Shown one piece after another: positions 26,386 through 34,857 of a stretch of DNA of 64,000 nt. Position 1 is the stretch's first letter. Each line of letters opens with the position of its first letter. The DNA comes from a virus. Where the stretch lies: the IMG/VR virus record IMGVR_UViG_3300046313_000683, positions 1 through 64,000 of that record, one strand, 5' to 3'. A model generated the notes under the pieces. The model worked only from the letters and a program-made list of their open reading frames with translations. It was not told where the DNA came from and did not search any database. A program made the position numbers and the translations under genes.

Positions 26386-26915
26386 AGGAATTTCCCCAAT
26401 ATCTTACATTGTAGGTTGATGTCTAATTGGCTGAAAGTATGACGAGCTCCACTATGCAGTGCCCGAGTCTTAAACAGCAGTGGAGCAAGAGGAGTATCCT
26501 TTACTGCTAGCGCAAAGTCTTTTTGAGTCGGTAGATCGTGAGTAGCCTCGACCAGTTGGTCAGCTTCAGTGAGTAATATTTCAAGTGCTTGCTCGATAGG
26601 TGCCACATATTCAGAAAATTCTGCGAAGTATGTTAGCAGCTCGGCTTGTTCGTTTTTAAGTACTAATTCCATCAACTTACCTTGTGATGGAATTCCATTT
26701 CCTCGCAGGTGGTGGACAGCAACATACACCGAACTCTTGATTTTTAACCGACGGCCAGATTTGTTATCGTATACAACGAACCCCTCTTGTAGTCTTGGTA
26801 GATCATTGGCTAACTTTACCAACGCCGCACCATCTGTAGCAGCATACGTAAACGGCAATCGAATATTCATTCCCTGTTGCTGCAATTGAGCGCAGATTTG
26901 AGGTAAGGTTTTCAT
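26382..26915 (-). CDS. rnlA: RNA ligase (T4 Rnl1 type), C-terminal part
   Basis: 177 residues from ATG 26915 (MKTLPQICAQL); the extension to 26975 lies in the inserted homing gene. QEGFVVYDN (motif IV) and KIKSSVYVAVH (motif V) are Rnl1 active-site motifs, followed by the helical C-terminal domain. The matching N-terminal part is at 27813-28421. Together they add up to 379 residues against 374 in T4 Rnl1. An opposite-strand GIY-YIG gene separates them. Whether the two parts assemble is unknown; no strong ribosome site is seen before this ATG. Confidence 0.85.
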   Translation of the reverse strand: MKTLPQICAQLQQQGMNIRLPFTYAATDGAALVKLANDLPRLQEGFVVYDNKSGRRLKIKSSVYVAVHHLRGNGIPSQGKLMELVLKNEQAELLTYFAEFSEYVAPIEQALEILLTEADQLVEATHDLPTQKDFALAVKDTPLAPLLFKTRALHSGARHTFSQLDINLQCKILGKFL

Positions 26916-26920
26916 TTTAG

Positions 26921-26928
26921 TATAAATA
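26921..26928 (+). promoter_or_regulatory. late promoter of GIY-YIG homing gene
   Basis: Perfect TATAAATA on the plus strand 35 bases upstream of ATG 26963. Confidence 0.75.
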
Positions 26929-26962
26929 GTCCATAACAATGCAATTATAAGGACAGCAATAA

Positions 26963-27871
26963 GTGTCAACAACATTCGTACCGACTTTTTTATACATCAA
27001 GCAGCACACAAAAACTGGAAAACTGTACTTCGGTAAAACAATAAAAGATCCAGAGAAATATGTTGGGTCGGGAGTTCATTGGAAACGACACATCGCAAAG
27101 CACGGAAAGAAGTTTGTTGCAACGCTGTGGTATTGTTTATTTTTAGACGAAAAATCATTGACAGAGTTTGCCATGAATTTCTCTATACAAGAAGACATTG
27201 TTGAATCCACTCTGTGGGCAAACCAAATATTAGAAAATGGGATAGATGGTGGATCTACTCCAGGCGTTGGGAATGGAGTTTTTGGAAAAAAGTTCCCAAA
27301 CCGCGTATACACCACGACGGAAGAGCTACGAGCACTGCGGTCTAAAAATAGAAAAGAACATGTCGCAAAGCATGGTGTCAAACAATTAACACCAGAGCAA
27401 CGAGAATTAAAGTCGATTAAAATGAAAGAACAGTTTGCTAATGGAACCCGTAGTCCTTTTGGGAAGTGTGGAGCTGAACATCCTATGTTCGGGAAGCATC
27501 ATACAGAAGAGCACAAGCAACGAATGAGTGAAAGATTCTCTGGAGAGAATAATCCAAATTACGGGAAGCATACTTCAGATGAAGTAAAGCAACGCTGGTT
27601 AGATAGTGGGCGAAATACTGGAGAGAAAAACGGTAACTACGGAAAGAGAGGAGAAAAACATCACTCATATGGTAAAAAAATATCGGCAGCAATCGTAGAA
27701 GCAAGAGCAGCATTAGTTCGAGGAACAAAACGGCCATTAGTTAAATGTCCGTTTTGTGAAAAACTTGGTGGCGACAGTGTAATGAAACGATGGCACTTCG
27801 ATAATTGCAAACTTAATTTAACAAAAGTTCCGCTCCAGTCTGATTGTGCACCACAGCCAATAATACCATAA
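26963..27871 (+). CDS. GIY-YIG homing endonuclease with NUMOD3 repeats
   Basis: 302 residues on the plus strand. N-terminal nuclease: FLYIKQHTKTGKLYFGKT and YVGSGVHWKRHIAKHG, a GIY-YIG variant as in the Seg/F-type enzymes. The middle has repeated NUMOD3-like motifs (HPMFGKHHTEEHKQRMSE; NPNYGKHTSDEVKQR; NGNYGKRG), which bind DNA. The C terminus has a Cys2His-type finger (CPFCEKLG...HFDNC). It splits the rnl1 gene and carries its own late promoter. Such insertions are known to split essential T4-like genes (for example nrdA in phage Aeh1). Confidence 0.85.
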   Translation: MSTTFVPTFLYIKQHTKTGKLYFGKTIKDPEKYVGSGVHWKRHIAKHGKKFVATLWYCLFLDEKSLTEFAMNFSIQEDIVESTLWANQILENGIDGGSTPGVGNGVFGKKFPNRVYTTTEELRALRSKNRKEHVAKHGVKQLTPEQRELKSIKMKEQFANGTRSPFGKCGAEHPMFGKHHTEEHKQRMSERFSGENNPNYGKHTSDEVKQRWLDSGRNTGEKNGNYGKRGEKHHSYGKKISAAIVEARAALVRGTKRPLVKCPFCEKLGGDSVMKRWHFDNCKLNLTKVPLQSDCAPQPIIP

Positions 27872-28421
27872 AATTATCAGAATATGGTGTAACAATTCTG
27901 TTTGCCATTCCACAAAACTCCATCACGTATGTGTAGTCTTGAGAAAACCCACTCATACATGACTGGAATTGAGACTCATTTAGTTGCATTGCTTTTAAGA
28001 TCCAATCATAAAATGTCCCACCAGCTGCTGTTAATGAAAATCCGAAACTCCCTTCTGCATAGAGCATTCCACGAGTACCGATGATCCATTTGTTATCGAC
28101 AGGTGACCAAGACACCATTACTAGTGATCCATCGGCTTTTTCATATACTGAACAATCTGAAAAATCAAACAATTTGGTATCCCCCTCGCCAAAATTATAA
28201 AATCTATTGAACGAACGAGATATAACAACAGACGAGTTGTCAGGTAATATCTGCAGTACTAATCCTCTACACTCATCACAAATTGGGTGATACTTTGGAG
28301 AATCAATTTGGCTGTAATTAAGCTTTACATACCCATTTTCGTATTTCTTAATATCAATGCTAAACTGTTCCGACAAAGAGTCGAGACCATTAGTAGCAAT
28401 AAATTTCTGTACATTTAACAT
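27813..28421 (-). CDS. rnlA: RNA ligase (T4 Rnl1 type), N-terminal part
   Basis: 202 residues. Contains SRSFNRFYNFGEG, the nucleotidyl-transfer lysine motif YEKADGSL (KxDG), and motif III/IIIa YVMEFCGMANRIVTPY. It ends shortly after, overlapping the 3' end of the inserted homing gene by 59 bp. The lysine is adenylated in T4 Rnl1, which heals tRNAs cut by host anticodon nucleases. The rest of the enzyme is encoded at 26382-26915. Confidence 0.87.
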   Translation of the reverse strand: MLNVQKFIATNGLDSLSEQFSIDIKKYENGYVKLNYSQIDSPKYHPICDECRGLVLQILPDNSSVVISRSFNRFYNFGEGDTKLFDFSDCSVYEKADGSLVMVSWSPVDNKWIIGTRGMLYAEGSFGFSLTAAGGTFYDWILKAMQLNESQFQSCMSGFSQDYTYVMEFCGMANRIVTPYSDNFMVLLAVVHNQTGAELLLN

Positions 28422-28487
28422 ATTACTTCTTTAAAACAATTAGAGAAACACTCACACAGAGTATGAGTGCTATTGGGATTGTGATGG

Positions 28488-28955
28488 TCACGCTACTTCT
28501 TTCAACTTTGCATCAATTTCGGTATAAAATTGCATGTATTTTGCAACCCGAGCGATGTCTTTTTCACTGACACCTTTCAACCGACGAATGTCGCTATTGT
28601 GCATTAGGTCTTTTTGTTTTACTCGCATCGCATCCACATTTCCAAACACCCCAGCTTTGTACTCTTCATAAGTCTGACCGCGTTGTTTTGTCAACGCACG
28701 AACCCCGTCGATAACTCGTTCGCTCATCCCTGCTGCTCGCAGATCTGCGTATGTAACATCCGTATCTTCTATGGTGTCGTGCAGAGCAGCAATGGATTTC
28801 AATTCAAGATCATCAGACCGAAGTTTGTGCATCACAGCAAGCACATGCAAAATGTAGGGATTTCCACCTTTGTCGAATTGACTAGCGTGTGCGTTTGTAG
28901 CGATTACAATAGCATCGTTGAGCATTTTTGCAAACATCTTATTTGTGGTAGACAT
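28488..28955 (-). CDS. HD-domain alarmone hydrolase-like protein
   Basis: 155 residues. The pattern matches the (p)ppGpp hydrolase HD family: HASQFDKGGNPYILHVLAVM, AALHDTIEDTDVTYADL (HD plus ED), VRALTKQRGQTYEEY and KQKDLMHNSDIRRL. Small stand-alone members degrade (p)ppGpp or related nucleotides. A phage copy could blunt the stringent response or nucleotide-based defence. A strong sigma70 promoter precedes it. Confidence 0.78.
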   Translation of the reverse strand: MSTTNKMFAKMLNDAIVIATNAHASQFDKGGNPYILHVLAVMHKLRSDDLELKSIAALHDTIEDTDVTYADLRAAGMSERVIDGVRALTKQRGQTYEEYKAGVFGNVDAMRVKQKDLMHNSDIRRLKGVSEKDIARVAKYMQFYTEIDAKLKEVA

Positions 28956-28979
28956 ATCGATTTCTCCTTAGATGCCCCT

Positions 28980-29007
28980 ATTATCCACAAAATAAGGAAA
29001 AGGTCAA
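28980..29007 (-). promoter_or_regulatory. sigma70 promoter
   Basis: TTGACC, 16-base spacer, GATAAT on the minus strand, 24 bases upstream of the HD-domain gene; AAGGAG-like ribosome site follows. Confidence 0.8.
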
Positions 29008-29010
29008 CAG

Positions 29011-29205
29011 TTAGAGTTCGCGAAATCCACCCTTACGAGTGTATGTGCCTACTTTTACTCCATTATGAGTCACACTGAAGCGAGCGTTACCCAACCATAT
29101 TAAACCAAGTAGTGCAACCACACCGAATAGTGCAAAGATGCTGTACAACCACACTGTAGCAAATGCAACAAAAGCAATGGCAGCAACTGCAGTTAGTGCA
29201 ACCAC
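29011..29205 (-). CDS. small membrane protein
   Basis: 64 residues: one or two hydrophobic helices (residues ~3-42) followed by a short soluble tail. Probably in the inner membrane. Not recognised. Confidence 0.55.
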   Translation of the reverse strand: MVALTAVAAIAFVAFATVWLYSIFALFGVVALLGLIWLGNARFSVTHNGVKVGTYTRKGGFREL

Positions 29206-29243
29206 TTCGAGAATAGTAATAAACAGTTTAGACTTTCAGGTTG

Positions 29244-29492
29244 TTAAAATTCGTTAGATGGGATGCAGTGGAGAAGTTCTTTTTTGTGGCGATTAAACAA
29301 ATATTCATCAAACCAGTATACAATCGCTTTTTCTACTGCTGCCGAGTCACTCATGTGTTCGGCATACTCGAGTATCGTGGACGCAATCTGATCATATTCG
29401 TCCTCCATATCTGAGTTAACATTGCAGCAAGTACCCATTGGGTCAGCATCGTGTAAAAGTCGCGAAAGTTCTTTCACGTTGGCGTGCATCAT
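29244..29492 (-). CDS. small protein, paralogue of 29860-30108
   Basis: 82 residues: ELSRLLHDADPMGTCCN, EDEYDQIA, and VYWFDEYLFNRHKKELL. The same positions occur in the gene at 29860-30108, so the two are a tandem duplication flanking one other gene. Unknown function. Confidence 0.6.
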   Translation of the reverse strand: MMHANVKELSRLLHDADPMGTCCNVNSDMEDEYDQIASTILEYAEHMSDSAAVEKAIVYWFDEYLFNRHKKELLHCIPSNEF

Positions 29493-29884
29493 TAATCGAT
29501 TTCAATCATTATAGGTGCGACACCCTCGATAAATACTTTTTTAGTATCAGGTCGAGCCCAGTCGTGTCCCGGGTCGAGAATTGTTACAATTCGCAACTGT
29601 GGGGCTGCGAAGTCAATATTACAAATCGCACCGCGATTTAAACCCTTGGAAAAAAACATATACAAGCCAGACCGAGTGATCCGCTGTAGTGGAGATTTTA
29701 AGCGCTTGACTATTCGCGCAATGAGTTCATCAATTTGGTGCTCAGCAGAGCGCTCGACATTACGCTCTAAACCGTGGCCTGATTTAACAATTTGCCAACC
29801 ATCGACAGTGTTGACAGCAGCGCTTTGTCCGGGTGTGTAGTTTGCGGCAGATAAATCGTTTAGGGCTTCTTGTAATATAGACAT
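29492..29884 (-). CDS. conserved phage protein
   Basis: 130 residues with FFSKGLNRGAICNIDF and LRIVTILDPGHDWARPDTKKV, a pattern recurring in phage genomes with unknown role. Start overlaps the next upstream gene by 25 nt; stop/start one-base overlap downstream. Confidence 0.6.
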   Translation of the reverse strand: MSILQEALNDLSAANYTPGQSAAVNTVDGWQIVKSGHGLERNVERSAEHQIDELIARIVKRLKSPLQRITRSGLYMFFSKGLNRGAICNIDFAAPQLRIVTILDPGHDWARPDTKKVFIEGVAPIMIEID

Positions 29885-30108
29885 TTTAGAATATCATCCT
29901 TGTGATAATTATACAGATATTCATCAAACCAGTCGATGATTGATTTTTTCAACGCTTCCTCATTGCTCATGGTAGCAGATAACTGAATTGCATACCCAGC
30001 AATCTTCTCATACTCATTCTCCATTCCTGGATTACCCCAACATGATGTATGCATCGGGTCTATTTCCCACATGATACGAGAGAGTTCTTGGATGGTATGT
30101 GCGATCAT
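29860..30108 (-). CDS. small protein, paralogue of 29244-29492
   Basis: 82 residues: ELSRIMWEIDPMHTSCWGN, ENEYEKIA, IDWFDEYLYNYHKDDIL. Homologous over its length to the neighbour at 29244-29492. A sigma70 promoter lies directly upstream. Confidence 0.6.
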   Translation of the reverse strand: MIAHTIQELSRIMWEIDPMHTSCWGNPGMENEYEKIAGYAIQLSATMSNEEALKKSIIDWFDEYLYNYHKDDILKCLYYKKP

Positions 30109-30140
30109 AATCAGGGTCTATTTTGGTTGCGATACTGTAT

Positions 30141-30168
30141 ATTGTATACCTATTTAGCAAAAAGTCAA
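30141..30168 (-). promoter_or_regulatory. sigma70 promoter
   Basis: TTGACT, 16-base spacer, TACAAT (minus strand), upstream of the gene at 29860-30108. Confidence 0.75.
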
Positions 30169-30383
30169 CAATCAAACTCACATTCTTGCATACCATTTAA
30201 CTCAACTTCCAGTGCGGCGTTGAGGATAGCAGCTTGCTGCTGTGCATCCAACTTATTGTTAGCGGGTGCAACTTTGCTACCAAAGCGGTTTCCGTAACCA
30301 TCATCGTAGGTCCACTCAACTACTTTCCACTCTGCAAGACGATCGTCATCCCCACAGTCAAATACTGCTTCAAAGCGTGCCAT
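30165..30383 (-). CDS. small acidic hypothetical protein
   Basis: 72 residues; KVVEWTYDDGYGNRFG and an acidic C terminus. Preceded by a near-perfect promoter and an AGGAG ribosome site. Unknown. Confidence 0.55.
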   Translation of the reverse strand: MARFEAVFDCGDDDRLAEWKVVEWTYDDGYGNRFGSKVAPANNKLDAQQQAAILNAALEVELNGMQECEFDC

Positions 30384-30414
30384 CTTGAACTCCTATTTGT
30401 TTGTCAATAGGGTT

Positions 30415-30443
30415 ATTATACCCTATTTAATCAAAAAGGTCAA
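30415..30443 (-). promoter_or_regulatory. consensus sigma70 promoter
   Basis: TTGACC, 17-base spacer, TATAAT on the minus strand, ahead of the gene at 30165-30383. One of the best promoter matches in the window. Confidence 0.88.
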
Positions 30444-30670
30444 CTACTAAATGCTACCACTACACCTAGTACAATCATGGAACTAACAAAGACACTGCTT
30501 CCCAAACACATCAGCATTCCAAGACCTTTGTCTGAAATCCAAGATACATACCGCTCTGTCTGAGTCTGCATATCAGCCGCTAATTGCTGATTGCGTCGTT
30601 CGATTGCAGCATTCCGTATTGGGCAGTTACGACCTTGAGTGCAGTTTCCGAAATCATCACAACAGTTCAT
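30440..30670 (-). CDS. small membrane protein with Cys-rich start
   Basis: 76 residues: CCDDFGNCTQGRNCPIR at the N terminus and one hydrophobic helix at the C terminus (LGMLMCLGSSVFVSSMIVLG). This layout, a Cys cluster then a membrane helix, is common among small phage proteins. Confidence 0.55.
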   Translation of the reverse strand: MNCCDDFGNCTQGRNCPIRNAAIERRNQQLAADMQTQTERYVSWISDKGLGMLMCLGSSVFVSSMIVLGVVVAFSS

Positions 30671-30763
30671 TTGAGTGTACTCCTAAAATTTGTAAAACAA
30701 CTCACAGGTGTTGTGAGATTTGTATACACTATCCAATGTAGTTATTGTGTTTGCAACATACGG

Positions 30764-31027
30764 TCAACCGTAATAACTTAGTTGCTCAAAGGTTTTTTCA
30801 CTACACTTACCACAAAGTGTACAGGCGTTCCAACTCTCTGTGTGAGCTTTGTTGTAGTAGTCGCCTTCGTAGTACGAACTTTCACGTTTCAGTTCGGTGT
30901 GCGGACAATCTTCCAACATTGTCTTCAGTACTTCCCGCTGCTCATCTGCAAGTGCTTGCTTGGCTGCTATGATCGCGCGTTGATTAACTACAGCAAACTT
31001 AAAAGCAGTATATTCGTGTTCAGTCAT
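30764..31027 (-). CDS. small protein with zinc-like Cys pair
   Basis: 87 residues, helical N-terminal half, then CPHTELKRES...CTLCGKC, a candidate zinc site. Overlaps the upstream gene by 8 nt. Confidence 0.55.
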   Translation of the reverse strand: MTEHEYTAFKFAVVNQRAIIAAKQALADEQREVLKTMLEDCPHTELKRESSYYEGDYYNKAHTESWNACTLCGKCSEKTFEQLSYYG

Positions 31028-31766
31028 CTCGTCTCACCTTTTGTATGATTTCAGTTACTGGTTGAGCATCACCAGTAACGCAGCCGTCTGTATACTGCGT
31101 TGAGTGCATTCGGATATGCACACCCATAGCACTAGCACCTTCAACAGTCATTTTCGAATTTACTAAACGGTTCGTCTTGAGTACACCCGTCTTTGTTAGT
31201 AGCTGTTGTAGCGCATGTAAGCTAGTAGCGTGACCGTTCCAGTGCTCTCCACCAAACATGACCACAGCTTTCCCAAAGTATTTTTTAGCACCAGGATTAT
31301 CCCAATCTCGTATACCCTCTGCAACATATAAGTCATCCCCATACCAATAGCACTTACCAGGATACACTCCACTGGATGTGTTCGATAGATACGGACCTTC
31401 GTCTTTTGTAAATGCATAGTTATCATCGCCAAACACAGACGGAGCCAGCGGAGGTTGATCCCACCAGTATTGCTCAATGCGATCAAACAAACAGTGTGGA
31501 CACAATGTTTTACCAATTGAATGATAGTATCCTCCAGTGTACTGAACCATCATTCGTTTGCCGTTGACATTACCTTCATACAGACCGGATTTGAACCGCG
31601 TATCAGTCGTACCACAATCAACGCACTTATACCCACCCTGCCATTTCACTAGTCGAATTTCGATATCGCGCACGAGCTTGCTGTACTGATCCTGTACCAC
31701 CCACTTGACGGATTTGTGCAGTGGAGTCCCATTGCGTGTCCAGAGTTTTTTAATTAGGTTTTTCAT
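31020..31766 (-). CDS. hypothetical Cys-rich protein
   Basis: About 248 residues from ATG 31766 (MKNLIKKLW), chosen because the longer frame overlaps the upstream gene. CVDCGTTDTRF and later CPHCLFDRI could form a zinc site; the remainder is Trp/Tyr-rich. Not recognised. Confidence 0.55.
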   Translation of the reverse strand: MKNLIKKLWTRNGTPLHKSVKWVVQDQYSKLVRDIEIRLVKWQGGYKCVDCGTTDTRFKSGLYEGNVNGKRMMVQYTGGYYHSIGKTLCPHCLFDRIEQYWWDQPPLAPSVFGDDNYAFTKDEGPYLSNTSSGVYPGKCYWYGDDLYVAEGIRDWDNPGAKKYFGKAVVMFGGEHWNGHATSLHALQQLLTKTGVLKTNRLVNSKMTVEGASAMGVHIRMHSTQYTDGCVTGDAQPVTEIIQKVRRDD

Positions 31767-31776
31767 ATGTTGTAAA

Positions 31777-32049
31777 TTAGAATGGTGCACTGTACCGGTC
31801 GTCGTATTCATCAACCTCACCTGCATCTTCAATAATGTTACACAATTGAAAGAACACTGGCGTGCGGATAGACTTGCTATCTGGTAAAGCGAACCAAAAG
31901 TTATTCAGCAATGAAATTGCATTCGGATTTGTGTGTAGGTGATACGTAGCGGGTCCACATACACGCTCGAATAGGTTGGTGTAGTATTCAGTTTCGTGCA
32001 CTGCAACCACAAGTGCTGCAATGCGATTTTGCATCATTTCATTTAGCAT
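31777..32049 (-). CDS. hypothetical protein
   Basis: 90 residues from ATG 32049, formed by a TAATG overlap with the upstream stop. Helical. Unknown. Confidence 0.5.
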   Translation of the reverse strand: MLNEMMQNRIAALVVAVHETEYYTNLFERVCGPATYHLHTNPNAISLLNNFWFALPDSKSIRTPVFFQLCNIIEDAGEVDEYDDRYSAPF

Positions 32050-32243
32050 TAAAGTACCCACAGTCTTTCTGGACAGTTGATTGCTACCTTGCTGTTGTCG
32101 AGGTACAGGCGACCGTTTTCAATCCGTGTGACAGTTCGTTGTTCAATGAATGCACTACGTCCGTGTACTAGCGGACGCAGAACAGATTGTCCGAGAGTGA
32201 ACACGACTCCGTTCATAGATTTCGTTTGGATGATATCAGTCAT
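32049..32243 (-). CDS. small beta-rich hypothetical protein
   Basis: 64 residues from ATG 32243 (MTDIIQTKSMNGVVF). The internal start is preferred to an upstream GTG because it overlaps the previous stop by 4 nt. Unknown. Confidence 0.5.
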   Translation of the reverse strand: MTDIIQTKSMNGVVFTLGQSVLRPLVHGRSAFIEQRTVTRIENGRLYLDNSKVAINCPERLWVL

Positions 32244-32407
32244 TGTGCAGCAGAGTTTGCAGCTTGTTGTTCTGCAGTCAGTGGAACCCATTGTTGATTT
32301 AGGGTCGCAATGACACCATTCTGAACGTCGTCAACATATTCCATTGTACAGTCTCGTTGGAACAATGCGGCGCGGAGATTTGCGATTTGTTGAGCAATTG
32401 TTGTCAT
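32240..32407 (-). CDS. small hypothetical protein
   Basis: 55 residues from ATG 32407 (MTTIAQQIANLRAALF). A sigma70 promoter at 32442-32470 fits this start; longer frames would run through the promoter. Confidence 0.5.
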   Translation of the reverse strand: MTTIAQQIANLRAALFQRDCTMEYVDDVQNGVIATLNQQWVPLTAEQQAANSAAQ

Positions 32408-32441
32408 AAATTTTGCTTTAAAGTAGTGAAGCGTGTTGTCT

Positions 32442-32470
32442 AATATAGTGAATTTGGTAAATGGGCTCAA
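32442..32470 (-). promoter_or_regulatory. sigma70-like promoter
   Basis: TTGAGC, 17-base spacer, TATATT on the minus strand, driving the small-gene operon 32407 to 29.9 kb. Confidence 0.65.
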
Positions 32471-32486
32471 CCACAAGTACCCTCGG

Positions 32487-32494
32487 TATAAATA
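32487..32494 (+). promoter_or_regulatory. late promoter of fibre-like gene
   Basis: Perfect TATAAATA on the plus strand, 32 bases upstream of ATG 32526. Confidence 0.75.
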
Positions 32495-32525
32495 GCCACT
32501 ACGACTGATCAAAAGCTGGTGCAAT

Positions 32526-33956
32526 ATGCTTCATTCCCGTTTACTGCCATCTGATAACCACCCTTTTTACAAGTGGGAATTTTCCAACTCTGCGGCACGG
32601 GGTGCTATGACGACACTGGCACTGAGTGATTGTGGTAAAGTGGCTTGGGAAATCGACACGAATACGTTTTGGATTCTAACCAGCGCCTCGCCTATCACTT
32701 GGGTAGCGCTTGGAACTGCTCCAGCCGCCGCCAGTTCATCCAACGTAGGTGATTCGATTGTATTGCGAAACGCTACTGGTAACTTTGCAGCCAATGTGAT
32801 TACTGCCACATCACTAACAGGGAATGTTGCCGGAAACGCCACGACAGCATCTCGGTTATTCACTCCTCGAACAATAGCTCTAACAGGTGCTGTAACTGGT
32901 ACTGCTACATTTGATGGTTCAACTAATTTAACAATTGCAACAACAGCTGCAGGTGCACAAACATACATAGGAACAATCGATGTAACTGGTAATGGTCTTA
33001 CAGCAAGTGTTGTTGGAACTACAGCCACTATTTCGTCAAACGCGACTGCAACTAATGTTGTGAATACAATTGTTAGCCGCGATGCATCTGGAAGTTTTTC
33101 TGCTAATAATATCACTGCTACAACTGTAACCAGTGCACTAGTAGGGAACGCAACGACAGCATCCAAACTACTTACGCCACGCACAATTACGCTAACAGGT
33201 GCTGTGACTGGTACTGCTATATTTGACGGTTCGGCTAATTTGGCAATTACAACAACATCGACTCAATCAGCCGGCATTGCAGAGATTGGTGTGTCTGGCG
33301 TTGGACTTTCCACTAGTGCAGTCGGAGGGGTTGCTTACGTATCTTCTAATGCAACAGCGAGCAATACTGCGAACACAATTGCTAGCCGTGATGCATCCGG
33401 ATCACTATCTGTCACATCCATACGATTACCACACGGGGTAGCACCAACCACTCCGTTAGATGGAGATCTCTGGACAACTACAACAGGATTGTACGGACGT
33501 ATCAATGGAGTAACAACATCAATTGTTACCGATGCAACGACGTCTGGATTCGTAAGCAAGACTGGTGATACAATGTCTGGTGACTTAACGATTGTTGGTA
33601 CATTGAGCGCTACAACGAAAAACTTCTTGATACCGCATCCAACCAAGCCTGATATGATGTTGCGCCATGGATCGTTAGAGGGAGGAGAAAATGGTGTGTA
33701 TGTCCGCGGTAAGACAACATCTAGTGTAATTGAGTTACCTGAATATTGGACTAAGTTAGTAGACCCAGAATCGATCACGGTTAGCTTGACTGCAATTGGC
33801 GCCCCACAGGATTTGATCGTCGCTGGCGTTTGGGATAATAAGATATTCATCATCAATAGTGCAAATACTGGAGCAATCAATTGCTATTACCACATATTTG
33901 CAGAACGCTGTGATGTCGAAAAGATGCAAGTAGAAGTCGCAAACCGTTGCGCATAA
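32526..33956 (+). CDS. repeat-containing structural (tail fibre-like) protein
   Basis: 476 residues, Thr/Ala/Ser-rich and beta-type. A unit of roughly 100 residues (ATGNFAANVITAT...TPRTIALTGAVTGTATFDGS) occurs twice with small changes, and a third partial copy of its start (ASRDASGSLS) follows. The C-terminal 120 residues form a different, non-repetitive domain. Such architecture is typical of phage fibres and virion decorations. Late promoter and plus-strand location support virion function. Confidence 0.75.
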   Translation: MLHSRLLPSDNHPFYKWEFSNSAARGAMTTLALSDCGKVAWEIDTNTFWILTSASPITWVALGTAPAAASSSNVGDSIVLRNATGNFAANVITATSLTGNVAGNATTASRLFTPRTIALTGAVTGTATFDGSTNLTIATTAAGAQTYIGTIDVTGNGLTASVVGTTATISSNATATNVVNTIVSRDASGSFSANNITATTVTSALVGNATTASKLLTPRTITLTGAVTGTAIFDGSANLAITTTSTQSAGIAEIGVSGVGLSTSAVGGVAYVSSNATASNTANTIASRDASGSLSVTSIRLPHGVAPTTPLDGDLWTTTTGLYGRINGVTTSIVTDATTSGFVSKTGDTMSGDLTIVGTLSATTKNFLIPHPTKPDMMLRHGSLEGGENGVYVRGKTTSSVIELPEYWTKLVDPESITVSLTAIGAPQDLIVAGVWDNKIFIINSANTGAINCYYHIFAERCDVEKMQVEVANRCA

Positions 33957-33974
33957 CATACAGGAATTATTCAA

Positions 33975-34288
33975 ATGGCTGGCAAAATACTAATCACCTC
34001 AAGCACAGGATCGACTACAATCGTTACTTCTGGGTATCGCAGACCCTTGACAACGGAGTGTATACGATTACAAACACTCCGAAGGATAGTACTACACTGT
34101 CGCTACTAGATTCGAGCATGGCACAGGCTGAGATTAAGCAGATTGAAGAGCAGTCTCTCCTACCTCGGGTTCTTAGAATCTTTTTGCTAAGCACTCTCGA
34201 TCCAACATCATTCGAGTATGCAAAAGTGAAAGAGGTCGATGACAAAATCACCAACCTCCGCACACGTATTATCTCGCCAGCAGCATAA
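33975..34288 (+). pseudogene. frameshifted small structural-type gene
   Basis: ATG 33975 follows an AGGAA ribosome site and opens MAGKILITSSTGSTTIV, but that frame ends after about 44 codons. A second frame, one base off, continues through VSQTLDNGVYTITN to LRTRIISPAA and stop at 34288. The two halves fit one protein of about 104 residues, so either a sequence error, a real frameshift mutation or programmed frameshifting joins them near 34010-34040. Confidence 0.5.
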
Positions 34289-34293
34289 ACCTG

Positions 34294-34734
34294 TTAAGCC
34301 ACTGTAAAACTCACAATGCTATCCCGTCGAAATGACCGGATAGCTTTTTTATCGAGGTCAAACACAACCTGGACATCAGGATTGGAAGCCTTTGTGGGTT
34401 CTGTTGATTCGCGCACTGGAAATGCTGATGGATTAGAAGTGCAACGCATTGTTCGCAGTGTGCCGTCAGACTTTTTGAATGTTACATTGAATACTTCTGT
34501 GCGCAAACGCTCTCCGAGACCTTCCAACACAAAGAAGTTGTAGACATTCATTGCACGAACTGCATCAGGAATATCTGGATATAGGATATCATCACCAGAG
34601 CTCCCAGTTTCGGTTGTCCAGACAAATTTACCATCCACCGTTTGCCACACATGCGGAACCTGAGTTGCGGTCCACGTGGCGGTGGTGATACTAACTGGTT
34701 GTTGATTAACGTCTTGCATATAGAATGTCTCCAT
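34294..34734 (-). CDS. SH3-like beta-barrel protein (DUF2693-like)
   Basis: 147 residues from ATG 34734; a GTG start at 34830 is possible. The segment FNVTFKKSDGTLRTMRCT matches the phage family with F.K.DGT.R.M.CT, thought to be an SH3-like barrel. Role unknown; the family is widespread in T4-like phages. Confidence 0.65.
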   Translation of the reverse strand: METFYMQDVNQQPVSITTATWTATQVPHVWQTVDGKFVWTTETGSSGDDILYPDIPDAVRAMNVYNFFVLEGLGERLRTEVFNVTFKKSDGTLRTMRCTSNPSAFPVRESTEPTKASNPDVQVVFDLDKKAIRSFRRDSIVSFTVA

Positions 34735-34857
34735 TGATAATTGAGGGTGGTGCGCTATTCGTGCGCAGGTGAGTACTTTGGTGCCCATGCTCGGTACCGA
34801 GCCGAGTTTTCCAGTTTTAGAGACTGACACTTCACCTTAAAGTTTCATGGGCGCATC

